Source: Streptomyces tsukubensis (GTDB lineage Bacteria; Actinomycetota; Actinomycetes; Streptomycetales; Streptomycetaceae). From it: a stretch of 64,000 bases of DNA. The position numbers and the translations under genes were made by a program. The notes under the pieces are model-generated. The model was not told the origin of the DNA, made no database searches, and worked only from the letters and a program-made list of their open reading frames with translations. The stretch spans positions 5,912,501 to 5,976,500 of the forward strand of contig NZ_CP020700.1 of assembly GCF_003932715.1 (NCBI RefSeq), in the 5' to 3' direction. Numbering within the stretch: the stretch's first letter is position 1; each line of letters begins with the position of its first letter. Below are positions 17,264 through 26,369 of the stretch, in pieces.

Positions 17264-20200
17264 GTGCACCTCAAGGCCATGACCCTGCGCGGGTTCAAAT
17301 CCTTCGCCTCGGCCACCACCCTGCGGTTCGAGCCGGGCATCACCTGTGTCGTGGGCCCCAACGGCTCGGGCAAGTCCAATGTGGTGGACGCCCTCTCCTG
17401 GGTCATGGGCGAACAGGGGGCGAAATCGCTGCGCGGCGGAAAGATGGAAGACGTCATCTTCGCCGGTACCACCGGGCGCCCCCCGCTCGGCCGCGCCGAA
17501 GTCTCCCTGACCATCGACAACTCCGACGGCGCTCTCCCCATCGAATACGCCGAGGTCACCATTACGCGGATCATGTTCCGCAACGGCGGCAGCGAGTACC
17601 AGCTCAACGGCGACACCTGCCGACTGCTCGACATCCAGGAACTCCTCTCCGACTCCGGTATCGGCCGGGAGATGCATGTCATCGTCGGCCAGGGGCAGCT
17701 CGATTCCGTACTCCACGCCGATCCGATGGGCCGCCGGGCCTTCATCGAAGAGGCCGCGGGCGTGCTGAAGCACCGCAAGCGCAAGGAGAAGGCGCTGCGG
17801 AAGCTGGACGCGATGCAGGCGAACCTCGCCCGGGTCCAGGATCTGACCGACGAACTCCGGCGGCAGCTCAAACCGCTGGGCCGGCAGGCCGCGGTCGCCC
17901 GCCGGGCCGCCGTCATCCAGGCCGATCTCCGCGACGCCCGGCTGCGGCTCCTCGCCGACGATCTGGTCCGGCTTCGGGAGGCCCTGCGGTCCGAGATCGC
18001 CGACGAGGCCGCTCTGAAGGAGCGCAGGGAGAGCACCGAGCGGGAGCTGAAGGAGGCGCTGGCCCGGGAGGCGGCCCTGGAGGACGAGGTGCGCCGGCTC
18101 GCGCCCCGGCTGGAGCGGGCCCAGCAGACTTGGAACGAACTCTCCCGGCTCGCCGAACGCGTCCGCGGCACGGTCTCCCTCGCCGACGCCCGGGTCCGCA
18201 GCGCCACCGACCGGCCCGCGGAGGAGCGGCGCGGCCGGGACCCGGAGGACATGGAGCGCGAGGCCGCCCGGATCCGCGAGCAGGAGGCCGAACTGGCGGC
18301 CGCGCTGGAGGCGGCCGAACGGGCCCTGGAGGACACCGTCGAGCACCGGGCCGAACTCGAACGGCAGTGGGCCGCCGAGGAGCGCCGCCTCAAGGACGTC
18401 GCCCGGGCGATCGCGGACCGCCGTGAACAGCTCGCCCGGCTCGGTGCCCAGGTCATCGCGGCACAGGGCCGGGCCGCCGCCGCCCAGGCCGAGATCGAAC
18501 GGCTGGCCGCCGCCCGGGACGAGGCACGGGAGCGGGCGGTCACCGCCCAGGAGGCGTACGAGGAGCTGCGGGCCGAGGCCGACGGCCTCGACGCGGGCGA
18601 TACCGAACTCGGCGAACGCCACGACACCGCCCGCCGCGAGCTGGCCGGGGCCGAGGACGCGCTCACCGCCGCCCGGGACGCCCAGTCCGCCGCCGAACGG
18701 GAACGGGCCGCCGTCGCCGCCCGCCGCGACGCCCTCGCGCTCGGGCTGCGCCGCAAGGACGGCACCGGGGCGCTGCTGGCCGCCCGGGAGCAGCTGACCG
18801 GGCTGCTGGGACCGGCGTCCGATCTGCTCTCCGTCACCCCCGGGTACGAGATCCCGGTCGCCGCCGCCCTCGGCGCGGCCGCCGACGCCGTCGCCGTGGC
18901 AGGCCCTTCGGCCGCCGCCGACGCCCTGCGGCTGCTGCGGAAGTCCGAGGCGGGCCGGGCCGCGATACTGCTCGGCGACGCCCCCGACGCCCCCGAGGGC
19001 TCTGCTGCGGGACCGGACCGGATCACCGGCGGGCCGCCGCGCGTCGCCGATCTGGTGCGCGGCCCCGCCGAACTGATGCCCGCCGTCCGCAGGCTCGTCC
19101 GGGACACGGTCGTCGTCGGCACCCTGGAGGAGGCCGAGGAACTCGTCTACGCCCGCCCCGGGCTGACCGCCGTCACCGCCGACGGCGATGTTCTGGGCGC
19201 CCATTTCGCCCAGGGGGGTTCGGCATCGGCGCCCAGTCTGCTGGAGGTCCAGGCCTCCGTCGACGAGGCCACGGCCGCCCTCGCCGGACTCGACGTCCGC
19301 TGCGCCGAACTGACCGAGGCCCGGGAGCGCGCCGCCGGGAGGCGTACCGCCTGTGCCGCGCTCGTCGAGGAGCTGGGTGAGCGCCGCCGTACCGCCGAAC
19401 GGGAGAAGTCCGCCTTCTCCGGCCGCCTCGGAGGGCTCGCCGGGCAGGCCAGGGCCGCCACCGGCGAGGCCGAGCGCACCGACGCGGCCGTCGCCAGGGC
19501 CCGGGAGGCGCTGGAGCGGGCCCGTACCGACGCCGAGGAACTCGCCGCGAAACTGGCCGCCGCGCAGGAGGACGTCCCCGGGGGTACGGAGACGGAGGAG
19601 CCCGACACCCAGGTACGGGACCGGCTCGCGGCCGACGGGGCCAACGCCCGGCAGACCGAGATGGAGGCCCGCCTCCAGGTCCGCACCCACGAGGAGCGGG
19701 CGAAGGGCCTCGCGGGCCGGGCGGACGCCCTGGACCGGGGGGCGCGCGCCGAGCGCGAGGCGCGGGTCCGTGCCGAACGGCTCCGCGACCGGCTGCGCCA
19801 CGAGGCCGCGGTCGCCACGGCCGTCGGTGCCGGAGCCCGGTGTCTCCTGGCCCATGTCGACGTGTCCCTGGGCCGGGCCGCGGAGGAACGTACCGCCGCC
19901 GAGGGCGCCCGGGCCGAACGGGAGGCCGGTCTCGGCCGGGCCCGGGCCCGGGGCCGCGACCTCAAGGGAGCGCTGGACCGGCTGACGGATTCGGTGCACC
20001 GGGGCGAGGTCCTCGGAGCCGAGAAGCGCCTCCGGATCGAACAGCTCGAAACCAGGGCGCTGGAGGAGCTGGGCGTCGAGCCCGCGGGCCTGATCGCCGA
20101 GTACGGCCCCGACCAGCCCGTACCGCCGTCCCCGCCCGCCGAGGGCGAGGAGCTGCCGGACGACCCCGAGCACCCCCGCAACCTGCCCCGGCCCTTCGAC

Positions 20201-20845
20201 CGGGCCGGGCAGGAGAAGCGGCTGAAGGCCGCGGAGCGGGCGTACCAGCAGCTCGGCAAGGTGAACCCGCTGGCGCTGGAGGAGTTCGCGGCGCTGGAGG
20301 AACGCCACCAGTTCCTCTCCGAGCAGCTCGCGGACCTGAAGAAGACCCGGACCGATCTGCTGACAGTGGTCAAGGAGGTCGACGAACGGGTCGAGCAGGT
20401 GTTCACCGAGGCGTACCGGGATACGGCACGGGAGTTCGAGGGCGTGTTCTCGCGGCTCTTCCCCGGCGGTGAGGGGCGGCTCGTGCTCACCGACCCCGAG
20501 AACATGCTCACCACCGGTGTGGACGTCGAGGCCCGGCCGCCGGGGAAGAAGGTGAAACGGCTCTCCCTGCTCTCCGGCGGTGAGCGCTCGCTGACGGCAG
20601 TGGCGATGCTGGTCTCCATCTTCAAGGCGCGGCCCAGCCCCTTCTATGTGATGGACGAGGTGGAGGCGGCGCTCGACGACACCAACCTCCAGCGGCTGAT
20701 CCGGATCATGCAGGAGCTCCAGGAGTCCTCACAGCTCATCGTGATCACCCACCAGAAGCGGACGATGGAGGTCGCGGACGCGCTGTACGGGGTGTCCATG
20801 CAGGGCGACGGGGTCTCCAAGGTCGTCAGCCAGCGCCTGCGCTAG
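17264..20845 (+). CDS. smc: Chromosome partition protein SMC
   Basis: A 1193-residue SMC ATPase that, with ScpA/ScpB, organises and segregates the chromosome. The N-terminal head has VHLKAMTLRGFKSFA and Walker A GPNGSGKS (31-38). Two long Arg/Glu/Ala-rich coiled coils flank a hinge at about 510-640 (GLLGPASDLLSV onward). The C-terminal head has signature LSGGE (1103-1107) and Walker B with Asp1131-Glu1132 in YVMDEVEAALDD. GTG 17264 gives exactly the family N-terminus; a longer open frame upstream crosses the pyrimidine tract. scpA and scpB are not in this window. Confidence 0.97.
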   Translation: MHLKAMTLRGFKSFASATTLRFEPGITCVVGPNGSGKSNVVDALSWVMGEQGAKSLRGGKMEDVIFAGTTGRPPLGRAEVSLTIDNSDGALPIEYAEVTITRIMFRNGGSEYQLNGDTCRLLDIQELLSDSGIGREMHVIVGQGQLDSVLHADPMGRRAFIEEAAGVLKHRKRKEKALRKLDAMQANLARVQDLTDELRRQLKPLGRQAAVARRAAVIQADLRDARLRLLADDLVRLREALRSEIADEAALKERRESTERELKEALAREAALEDEVRRLAPRLERAQQTWNELSRLAERVRGTVSLADARVRSATDRPAEERRGRDPEDMEREAARIREQEAELAAALEAAERALEDTVEHRAELERQWAAEERRLKDVARAIADRREQLARLGAQVIAAQGRAAAAQAEIERLAAARDEARERAVTAQEAYEELRAEADGLDAGDTELGERHDTARRELAGAEDALTAARDAQSAAERERAAVAARRDALALGLRRKDGTGALLAAREQLTGLLGPASDLLSVTPGYEIPVAAALGAAADAVAVAGPSAAADALRLLRKSEAGRAAILLGDAPDAPEGSAAGPDRITGGPPRVADLVRGPAELMPAVRRLVRDTVVVGTLEEAEELVYARPGLTAVTADGDVLGAHFAQGGSASAPSLLEVQASVDEATAALAGLDVRCAELTEARERAAGRRTACAALVEELGERRRTAEREKSAFSGRLGGLAGQARAATGEAERTDAAVARAREALERARTDAEELAAKLAAAQEDVPGGTETEEPDTQVRDRLAADGANARQTEMEARLQVRTHEERAKGLAGRADALDRGARAEREARVRAERLRDRLRHEAAVATAVGAGARCLLAHVDVSLGRAAEERTAAEGARAEREAGLGRARARGRDLKGALDRLTDSVHRGEVLGAEKRLRIEQLETRALEELGVEPAGLIAEYGPDQPVPPSPPAEGEELPDDPEHPRNLPRPFDRAGQEKRLKAAERAYQQLGKVNPLALEEFAALEERHQFLSEQLADLKKTRTDLLTVVKEVDERVEQVFTEAYRDTAREFEGVFSRLFPGGEGRLVLTDPENMLTTGVDVEARPPGKKVKRLSLLSGGERSLTAVAMLVSIFKARPSPFYVMDEVEAALDDTNLQRLIRIMQELQESSQLIVITHQKRTMEVADALYGVSMQGDGVSKVVSQRLR

Positions 20846-21324
20846 GGCCGCGGGGCCCGGAGGAGCGAGACACGGCGGTCGGTCTCCGCGGGTGAGCGCC
20901 TCCGCGTTCAGGGGCGGCGGGCCGCGCCTTACCGAGGTGCCTTACGAACGAACCGGGTACGCCCGCCTTCACGACCGCGGCCGGCGGACCCGCACGCACC
21001 GGCCCGCCCGCCGGTGTTCACGGCGCGTCGGCGGCCGCGGGCTCCGGCACGGCCGGACCCGGGAGGAGCGGGATCCCCGCCGTACCGGAGACCGGAGCTG
21101 CTCCCGGCCGTGCCGGACCCGTCTCGGCCCGGCCCGGGTCCCGCCGTACCGCGTCGGGACCCAGCCCGGACCGCCTCCGCGGCCCCGCGCGGGGCGAGCC
21201 CGTCGGCGGTCCGGCCGTCCGCCGGGGCCTGCCGTGAACACTGAAGCAGCAGCTCAAGTGGTGGGCGGGCACGAGGTGTGCGCCACTTGAAGGGCTCCCA
21301 CCGGAGTCGGCCCCAGGAGTAGAC
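20846..21324. other. Regulatory region upstream of glcP
   Basis: 479 bp between smc and glcP with no believable gene. The left part (about 20900-21240) is very GC-rich. The right part contains an inverted repeat TCAAGTGG (21254-21261) / CCACTTGA (21283-21290) with a 21-bp centre, 34 bp before the glcP start, and an AGGAG ribosome site at 21315-21319. Confidence 0.5.
21254..21290. promoter_or_regulatory. Inverted repeat, candidate operator or leader hairpin of glcP
   Basis: Perfect 8-bp arms TCAAGTGG and CCACTTGA are separated by 21 bp. The centre-to-centre distance of 29 bp is close to three helical turns, which fits a dimeric regulator bound to one face of DNA. It could instead fold in the mRNA leader. 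The regulator is unknown from sequence. Confidence 0.45.
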
Positions 21325-22746
21325 GTGTCCAGCACCGCGCAGCCACCCACCCCGCCGGGGTCCGCTTCCGACCATCCCGAACACCTCGGCCATGTCGTCT
21401 TCATCACCGCCGCCGCCGCGATGGGCGGCTTTCTCTTCGGCTACGACAGCTCGGTCATCAACGGTGCCGTCGAAGCCATCCGCGACCGCTACGCCATCGG
21501 CTCCGCCGAACTCGCCCAGGTCATCGCGATCGCCCTGATCGGCTGTGCGATCGGTGCCGCCACAGCGGGCCGGATCGCCGACCGTATCGGCCGGATCGCC
21601 TGTATGCGGATCGCCTCCGTCCTCTTCACCGCGAGCGCGATCGGCTCGGCCCTGCCGTTCGCCCTGTGGGATCTGGCGATGTGGCGCATCATCGGCGGTT
21701 TCGCGATCGGCATGGCGTCGGTGATCGGACCCGCGTACATCGCCGAGGTCTCCCCACCCGCCTACCGGGGCCGGCTGGCCTCGTTCCAGCAGGCGGCGAT
21801 CGTCATCGGTATCGCCGTCTCCCAGTTGGTGAACTTCGGCATCCTGCAGATCGCGGACGGGGACCAGCGCGGCGAGATCGGCGGTCTGGAGGCCTGGCAG
21901 TGGATGCTCGGCGTGATGGTGGTGCCCGCGCTGCTGTACGGACTGCTCTCCTTCGCCATCCCCGAATCGCCCCGCTATCTGCTGTCCGCGGGCAAGACCG
22001 AACGGGCGCGGAAGGTCCTGACGGAGGTCGAGGGCGAGCACATCGACCTCGACCGCCGGGTCGCCGAGATCGAACAGGCGATGCGCCGGGAGCACAAGTC
22101 GACGTTCCGGGACCTGCTCGGCAGCCGGTTCGGGTTCCTGCCGATCGTCTGGGTCGGTATCGGACTCTCCGTCTTCCAGCAGCTCGTCGGCATCAACGTG
22201 GTGTTCTACTACTCCACGACGCTCTGGCAGTCGGTCGGTATCGACCCCTCCGGCTCCTTCTTCTACTCCTTCACCACGTCCATCGTGAACATCGTCGGTA
22301 CGGTGATCGCGATGGTGTTCGTCGACCGTATCGGCCGCAGGCCGCTGGCGCTGATCGGCTCCGCCGGAATGGCGATCGCCCTCGCCTTCGAGGCCTGGGC
22401 CTTCTCGGCACCCCTGGTCAACGGCAAACTGCCCAGCGTGGAGGGTGCGGTGGCCCTGGTCGCCGCCCATGTGTTCGTACTGTTCTTCGCCCTGTCGTGG
22501 GGCGTCGTCGTCTGGGTGCTGCTCGGCGAGATGTTCCCCAACAAGATCAGGGCCGCCGCCCTCGGCGTCGCCGCGTCCGCGCAGTGGATCGCCAACTGGG
22601 CGATCACCGCCAGCTTCCCGAGCCTGGCGGACTGGAACCTCTCGGCCACGTACATCATCTACGCCTGCTTCGCCGCGCTCTCCATCCCCTTCGTGCTGCT
22701 CTTCGTCAGGGAGACCAAGGGCAAGCCGCTGGAGGAGATGGGCTGA
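21325..22746 (+). CDS. glcP: Glucose permease, MFS sugar-porter family
   Basis: A 473-residue, 12-helix major facilitator of the sugar porter family. Hallmarks are GGFLFGYDSSVINGA in helix 1, RIADRIGR between helices 2 and 3, the PESPRYL block, the QQLVGINVVFYYSTTLW segment of helix 7, DRIGRRPL, and the C-terminal ETKGKPLEEM. In Streptomyces coelicolor the main glucose uptake protein GlcP is encoded right next to smc, so position and sequence agree. It is a proton-linked importer in the cytoplasmic membrane feeding glucose kinase. GTG 21325 has AGGAG 5 bases upstream. Its 3' end overlaps the convergent flavoprotein gene by 88 bp. Confidence 0.9.
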   Translation: MSSTAQPPTPPGSASDHPEHLGHVVFITAAAAMGGFLFGYDSSVINGAVEAIRDRYAIGSAELAQVIAIALIGCAIGAATAGRIADRIGRIACMRIASVLFTASAIGSALPFALWDLAMWRIIGGFAIGMASVIGPAYIAEVSPPAYRGRLASFQQAAIVIGIAVSQLVNFGILQIADGDQRGEIGGLEAWQWMLGVMVVPALLYGLLSFAIPESPRYLLSAGKTERARKVLTEVEGEHIDLDRRVAEIEQAMRREHKSTFRDLLGSRFGFLPIVWVGIGLSVFQQLVGINVVFYYSTTLWQSVGIDPSGSFFYSFTTSIVNIVGTVIAMVFVDRIGRRPLALIGSAGMAIALAFEAWAFSAPLVNGKLPSVEGAVALVAAHVFVLFFALSWGVVVWVLLGEMFPNKIRAAALGVAASAQWIANWAITASFPSLADWNLSATYIIYACFAALSIPFVLLFVRETKGKPLEEMG

Positions 22747-23741
22747 GCGCCCGTCCCTTGCCCGGGCCGCCCGAGGCGGGGCACCACCTCGCGGCACAGC
22801 AGCCGGAGCGACCGCCAGCCCTCCTCCTCCGGCATGCCGCCGCACAGCGGATGCAGGACCAGCGACTGCGCCCCGGCGGCCAGGGCCACGCACTCGTCGG
22901 GTGTCACGACCCGGTACACGCCCTCGGCGCGCAGCTCCGCGACCGTCGTCGCTCCCGACCGGACGGCGGAGCGGATGTCCGGCGACGACCAGGAGGCGTA
23001 GGTCCGGGCCTCGTGCAGGAAGTGCTCGCCGTGGACGGCCCAGGTGCGGTCCGGATCGTCGGAGACGTGCAGCAGCGGAGTCACCGGTTCCGGCATGGTG
23101 GTCCAGCCCTTGGTGCCGTACCGGGCCCGCTGTCCGTCGTAGTACGCCACCAGGTCCGGCAGATGGGCGCTGGGGAAGAACGGCAGTCCGAGGCGGGCCG
23201 CGCGCCGGGCGGCCGCCCGTGACGAGCCGCCGACCAGGAGCAGTGGACGGGGGCGGGTGTACGGACGCGGGGTGACCCGTACCGTACGGCCGCGGTACGC
23301 GAACGGCTCCCCGGTCCAGGCGGCGAGCAGCGTCTCCAGGATTTCGTCCTGGAGCCGGCCGCGGCGGGCCCAGGGCACACCGGAGCGTTCGTACTCCTCG
23401 CGCCGGTAGCCGATGCCCAGAACGGTGACCAGCCGTCCGGAGCCCAGCAGGTCGAGGACGGCGATGTCCTCGGCGAGCCGCAGCGGATCGTAGAGCGGGC
23501 CGACGGCGGCGGAGACGGTGACCGTGATCCGGCGGGTGGCGCCCAGGACCGCCCCGGCGAAGACGAACGGCGAGGGCAGCCAGTTGTTCTCGGCGCCGTG
23601 GTGCTCCTCGGTCTGGACGGTGGCGATCCCGTGCCCGTCGGCGTAGACCGCCATGTCCAGCGCGGTGCGGTAGCGGCCCGCGAGCGCGCCGGGGGACGCG
23701 CCGGGGGCGACGAGATTGACGCGGACGATGGTGAAGGTCAT
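22659..23741 (-). CDS. LLM-class flavin-dependent oxidoreductase (luciferase-like)
   Basis: 360 residues with the bacterial luciferase-like TIM-barrel pattern: an N-terminal strand, TVQTEEHHGAENNWLPSP (substrate/flavin loop), DLLGSGRLVTVLGIGYRREEYE (phosphate-binding region), and LLLVGGSSRAAARRAARLGLPFF. It should use reduced F420 or FMN; the substrate is unknown. ATG 23741 follows a GGAGG site. The normal fold ends near REVVPRL; the last 40 or so residues (Ser/Lys-rich, ending ESAAKQA) are read from DNA antisense to the end of glcP, probably a stop-loss extension. Confidence 0.85.
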   Translation of the reverse strand: MTFTIVRVNLVAPGASPGALAGRYRTALDMAVYADGHGIATVQTEEHHGAENNWLPSPFVFAGAVLGATRRITVTVSAAVGPLYDPLRLAEDIAVLDLLGSGRLVTVLGIGYRREEYERSGVPWARRGRLQDEILETLLAAWTGEPFAYRGRTVRVTPRPYTRPRPLLLVGGSSRAAARRAARLGLPFFPSAHLPDLVAYYDGQRARYGTKGWTTMPEPVTPLLHVSDDPDRTWAVHGEHFLHEARTYASWSSPDIRSAVRSGATTVAELRAEGVYRVVTPDECVALAAGAQSLVLHPLCGGMPEEEGWRSLRLLCREVVPRLGRPGQGTGAQPISSSGLPLVSLTKSSTKGMESAAKQA

Positions 23742-23853
23742 GGCGCGCTGCCTCCGCTCCGCCGGTCGCAGGTCCGGCGCGCGCACCGTAAATGACGGAT
23801 CGTCAGATGTGAAGGGCGGCGACGCCGGGAGGCCGGTGGGGCAGCATGGGCGC

Positions 23854-24402
23854 ATGCCGACGATTCCCCGAGAACCCTCCGGGCCGGAGCCGCTGTTCGT
23901 ACAGCCCGGCATACCGGACCCGGCCGCGCCGACGGTCCCTGCGCAGCCCGGAACCGCAGGCGCGGGGGCGGACGAGGCCGTACTGGCCTATGCCGGTGAG
24001 CAGCTCGCCTGGTACGCGCGGACCCGCGACCGCAGCCGCCGCAAGCACCAGGCCACCGAACTGACCGCCCTGCTCACCGGGGCGGCCACGGTGGTGGCGG
24101 CGGGCATCCAGGCGCCCGCGGCGATCACCGCGTCACTGGCCGGAGCCGCCGTCTTCATCGGGGGCTTCCGTCAGGTCTTCCACCACAACGAGCGGTACGT
24201 ACTGGCCGCGGAGGCCTGGTCACGGCTGCATCTGGCGATCCGGCGCCACCGCCTCGTACCCGAGGATGCACGGGACGAGGAGGCGCGGCGCCGGCTGCTG
24301 GAGGAGGTCGAGGGCGCGACCACGGCGGAGCTGCAGAACTGGGCTGCCGGGCAGCGCGGCGGGGGAGCGGCCCTGCCGCCGGGCGGCGCGCCTTCCGCGT
24401 AG
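23854..24402 (+). CDS. DUF4231/SLATT-like two-helix membrane protein
   Basis: 182 residues: a Pro-rich N-terminus, a charged helix (YARTRDRSRRKHQATE), two adjacent hydrophobic segments (about 70-110, with LLTGAATVVAAGIQAP and AGAAVFIGGFRQVF), then a basic/acidic helical tail with HNERYVLAAEAWSRLH. This matches the DUF4231/SLATT pattern of two-helix membrane proteins with a cytoplasmic helical region, some of which have been proposed as pore-forming effectors in conflict systems. No nucleotide-sensor or nuclease partner is adjacent, so a defence role is not supported here. It diverges from the flavoprotein gene. Confidence 0.7.
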   Translation: MPTIPREPSGPEPLFVQPGIPDPAAPTVPAQPGTAGAGADEAVLAYAGEQLAWYARTRDRSRRKHQATELTALLTGAATVVAAGIQAPAAITASLAGAAVFIGGFRQVFHHNERYVLAAEAWSRLHLAIRRHRLVPEDARDEEARRRLLEEVEGATTAELQNWAAGQRGGGAALPPGGAPSA

Positions 24403-24821
24403 CGGTACGGCCCGGGCCCGTACCTCCGGGCCGGAATGCGGACCCCTTGCGGTCCGGGAATCCGAGGCCCGCGGCCCCCGGACCTCCGAGGCGTCGGGCC
24501 GGGGCCTTCGGAGTGCGGGCCCAGGACTCCGGCCCGGGTGCGGCCCGCCACCTCGGGCGGCCCCGTGGGCCGCGCGGGCGCCGGACCGTGTCCGGCACAT
24601 CCCGTCCGGCCCGCACACTCGGCCCCTGTGCCCTGCGGGCACGGGCGGGACGCCCTCCCGGCTGGGCGGCGCGATGTGCCGGAAGCGCCCTGGAGCCGAT
24701 GTCCCTTCTGTACGACCCGGCCCCGGGTCCCCACCGGCGGGGACCCGGGAACCAGCCGCCGGACCGGCCCGTTCACCGGGAGCGTTCACGGGATGCGCCT
24801 GGGCCCCCGCCGGAGGTGTCC
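24403..24821. other. Intergenic region between convergent genes
   Basis: About 420 bp between the stops of the DUF4231 gene (+) and the Eis-like gene (-). Long open frames exist on several strands but they are all Arg/Pro/Gly-rich shadows typical of non-coding high-GC DNA. The only clear structure is the hairpin at 24722-24749. Confidence 0.45.
24722..24749. terminator. Hairpin between convergent genes
   Basis: A perfect 11-bp inverted repeat (24722-24732 with 24739-24749), 6-nt loop, lies about 75 bp beyond the stop of the Eis-like gene on its strand. It is the likely transcription stop for that gene. Confidence 0.55.
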
Positions 24822-24822
24822 G

Positions 24823-26073
24823 TCAGAACTCGTCCGTCGTATGCGGCAGCAGCTCCGTACGGGAAGCCGCGCCCAGCGCCGCCGCCGCGCCCGCCGTGTG
24901 CTCCGTGACCAGACCGGCCCGCACCAGCTCCGCCGGGTCGAGATCGCCGAGATAGCAGGCCGCCAGCTCACGGACGTCGAGCGTCAGATCGGGCGCCGCG
25001 TCCGTCCGCTCCACCCGGGCCGCCCGGCCCGTACCGCCCGGCGAAGCGTCCGGGCCGACGACCAGCCGGTACCGGCCCGCGTTCTCCGCCACCCCCGCGT
25101 CGGTCACCTCCAGCACCACGTCGACCGGCGCCGACCAGGCGCGTCCGGCCAGCGCCCCCGGTACGTCCACCAGCCGCAGCCAGAGCGCGGGAAACTCCTG
25201 TACGACACTGATCTGGTCCCGGTCGGCGGTGAACCGCAGCAGCGGATCGTCCAGCGGCCGCCCCCACGCCCGCACCTGGTCGACCAGGTCGACCGAGGTC
25301 ACATAGCGCCACAGCGCCGCCGCCACCGCGGGCGATTCGGCCTCCAGCTCACCGATGTGCAGCTTTCCCCGGCCCTCGCCGTCGGACGCGGTCCGGTAGA
25401 TGACGTACCCGGCGGGCGGCTCGCCCGCCTCGCCCAGCACCACCACCCGCGGCGGGCTGAGGTCGTCGTCCTCCTCGTCCTCCGGCCGCAGGATGTGCGT
25501 ACGCCACCAGAAGTCGTCCCGCGCAACCCGGCCCGCCCGCCCGGACCGGGCCGCCGCATGCGCCGCGCCCACGACCTCAGGCGCCTCGTCCGGCGACACC
25601 AGCCGCAGGGGCCGCTCGTCCGGGTCGATCCGCAGCGCCAGCGGATGCTCCGTGTCGATCTCCACCGTGTACGAACGGGTCGCCGGCTCGAAGCCGAAGC
25701 GCCCGTAGATCCCCGTCTCCGACACCCAGAGCGCGGCCAGCGGCATCCCCCGCCCGGCGCACCGCCGCATCAGCTCCGCGATCATTCCGCTGAGCACTCC
25801 CCGTCTGCGGTGCGTCGGAGCCACGGAGACGAAGGTCACACCCGCGCACTCCAGCTCCCCGCCCGGCACCGACAGCGACAGCGGATGCGCCGCCAGCAGC
25901 CCCACCAGATGCTCGCCCTCGTAAGCGCCGACGACATCGCAGTGCTCCAGGATCTCCCGGTGCAGCTTCCGTGTCTCCCCCTCGGCGTCCTTCTCCAGAA
26001 ACACCAGATAGTGCAGGTCCAGGGCGCGGTCCAGATGCGCATCCGGAATGGTCCGATATTCCACAACGGTCAT
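24823..26073 (-). CDS. Eis-like GNAT acetyltransferase
   Basis: 416 residues, matching the Eis architecture of two GNAT folds plus a sterol-carrier-like C-terminal domain. The acetyl-CoA loop is VSVAPTHRRRGVLSGM (83-98), and Tyr123 in SETGIYGRFGF fits the catalytic Tyr. The protein ends in Phe416; in mycobacterial Eis the C-terminal Phe carboxylate takes part in catalysis. Eis acetylates several amines of aminoglycosides and peptide lysines. The natural substrate in this organism is unknown; self-protection against an aminoglycoside is possible but not shown. ATG 26073. Confidence 0.88.
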   Translation of the reverse strand: MTVVEYRTIPDAHLDRALDLHYLVFLEKDAEGETRKLHREILEHCDVVGAYEGEHLVGLLAAHPLSLSVPGGELECAGVTFVSVAPTHRRRGVLSGMIAELMRRCAGRGMPLAALWVSETGIYGRFGFEPATRSYTVEIDTEHPLALRIDPDERPLRLVSPDEAPEVVGAAHAAARSGRAGRVARDDFWWRTHILRPEDEEDDDLSPPRVVVLGEAGEPPAGYVIYRTASDGEGRGKLHIGELEAESPAVAAALWRYVTSVDLVDQVRAWGRPLDDPLLRFTADRDQISVVQEFPALWLRLVDVPGALAGRAWSAPVDVVLEVTDAGVAENAGRYRLVVGPDASPGGTGRAARVERTDAAPDLTLDVRELAACYLGDLDPAELVRAGLVTEHTAGAAAALGAASRTELLPHTTDEF

Positions 26074-26236
26074 GCCGGGGACGCTAACCCGGCCGTCCCG
26101 GGCGGGTCATCCGGATTTCTCCCCACCGGATCCGGTCCGCCACCGGCTCCTCCCGAGGACGCCCGTACCGCGCCCCGTACCGTGCCGCCTACCGCCCCCG
26201 GCCCGGACCCCCGGCCGCCCCGTACGCGTCCCCGCG

Positions 26237-26271
26237 CGTCCCGCGTCCCGCGTCCCGCGTCCCGCGCCCCG
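26237..26271. repeat. Tandem heptamer repeat upstream of ftsY
   Basis: Four exact copies of CGTCCCG in tandem (26237-26264), then one variant copy CGCCCCG, about 100 bp before the ftsY start. A short repeat of this kind can change copy number by slippage. Confidence 0.75.
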
Positions 26272-26369
26272 GACCCCGGCCCCGTGCCGTCCCCCGGCCG
26301 GAGCCGCCGCCGCCGGTCCCGGGCGCGCCCGGCGGACCCGGAGGGGGTGTGCCCGATACTGGGTGGGTT

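Noticed and set aside
17165..20308. A 1047-codon open frame antisense to smc
   Set aside because: Gly/Pro-rich mirror of the SMC coiled-coil coding sequence; no motif, no ribosome site.
23854..24402. A SLATT-type defence system
   Set aside because: The two-helix protein is present, but no nucleotide-sensor, kinase, protease or nuclease partner is adjacent, and the context is housekeeping.
26237..26271. A CRISPR array
   Set aside because: The repeat unit is only 7 bp with no spacers; it is a simple tandem repeat.
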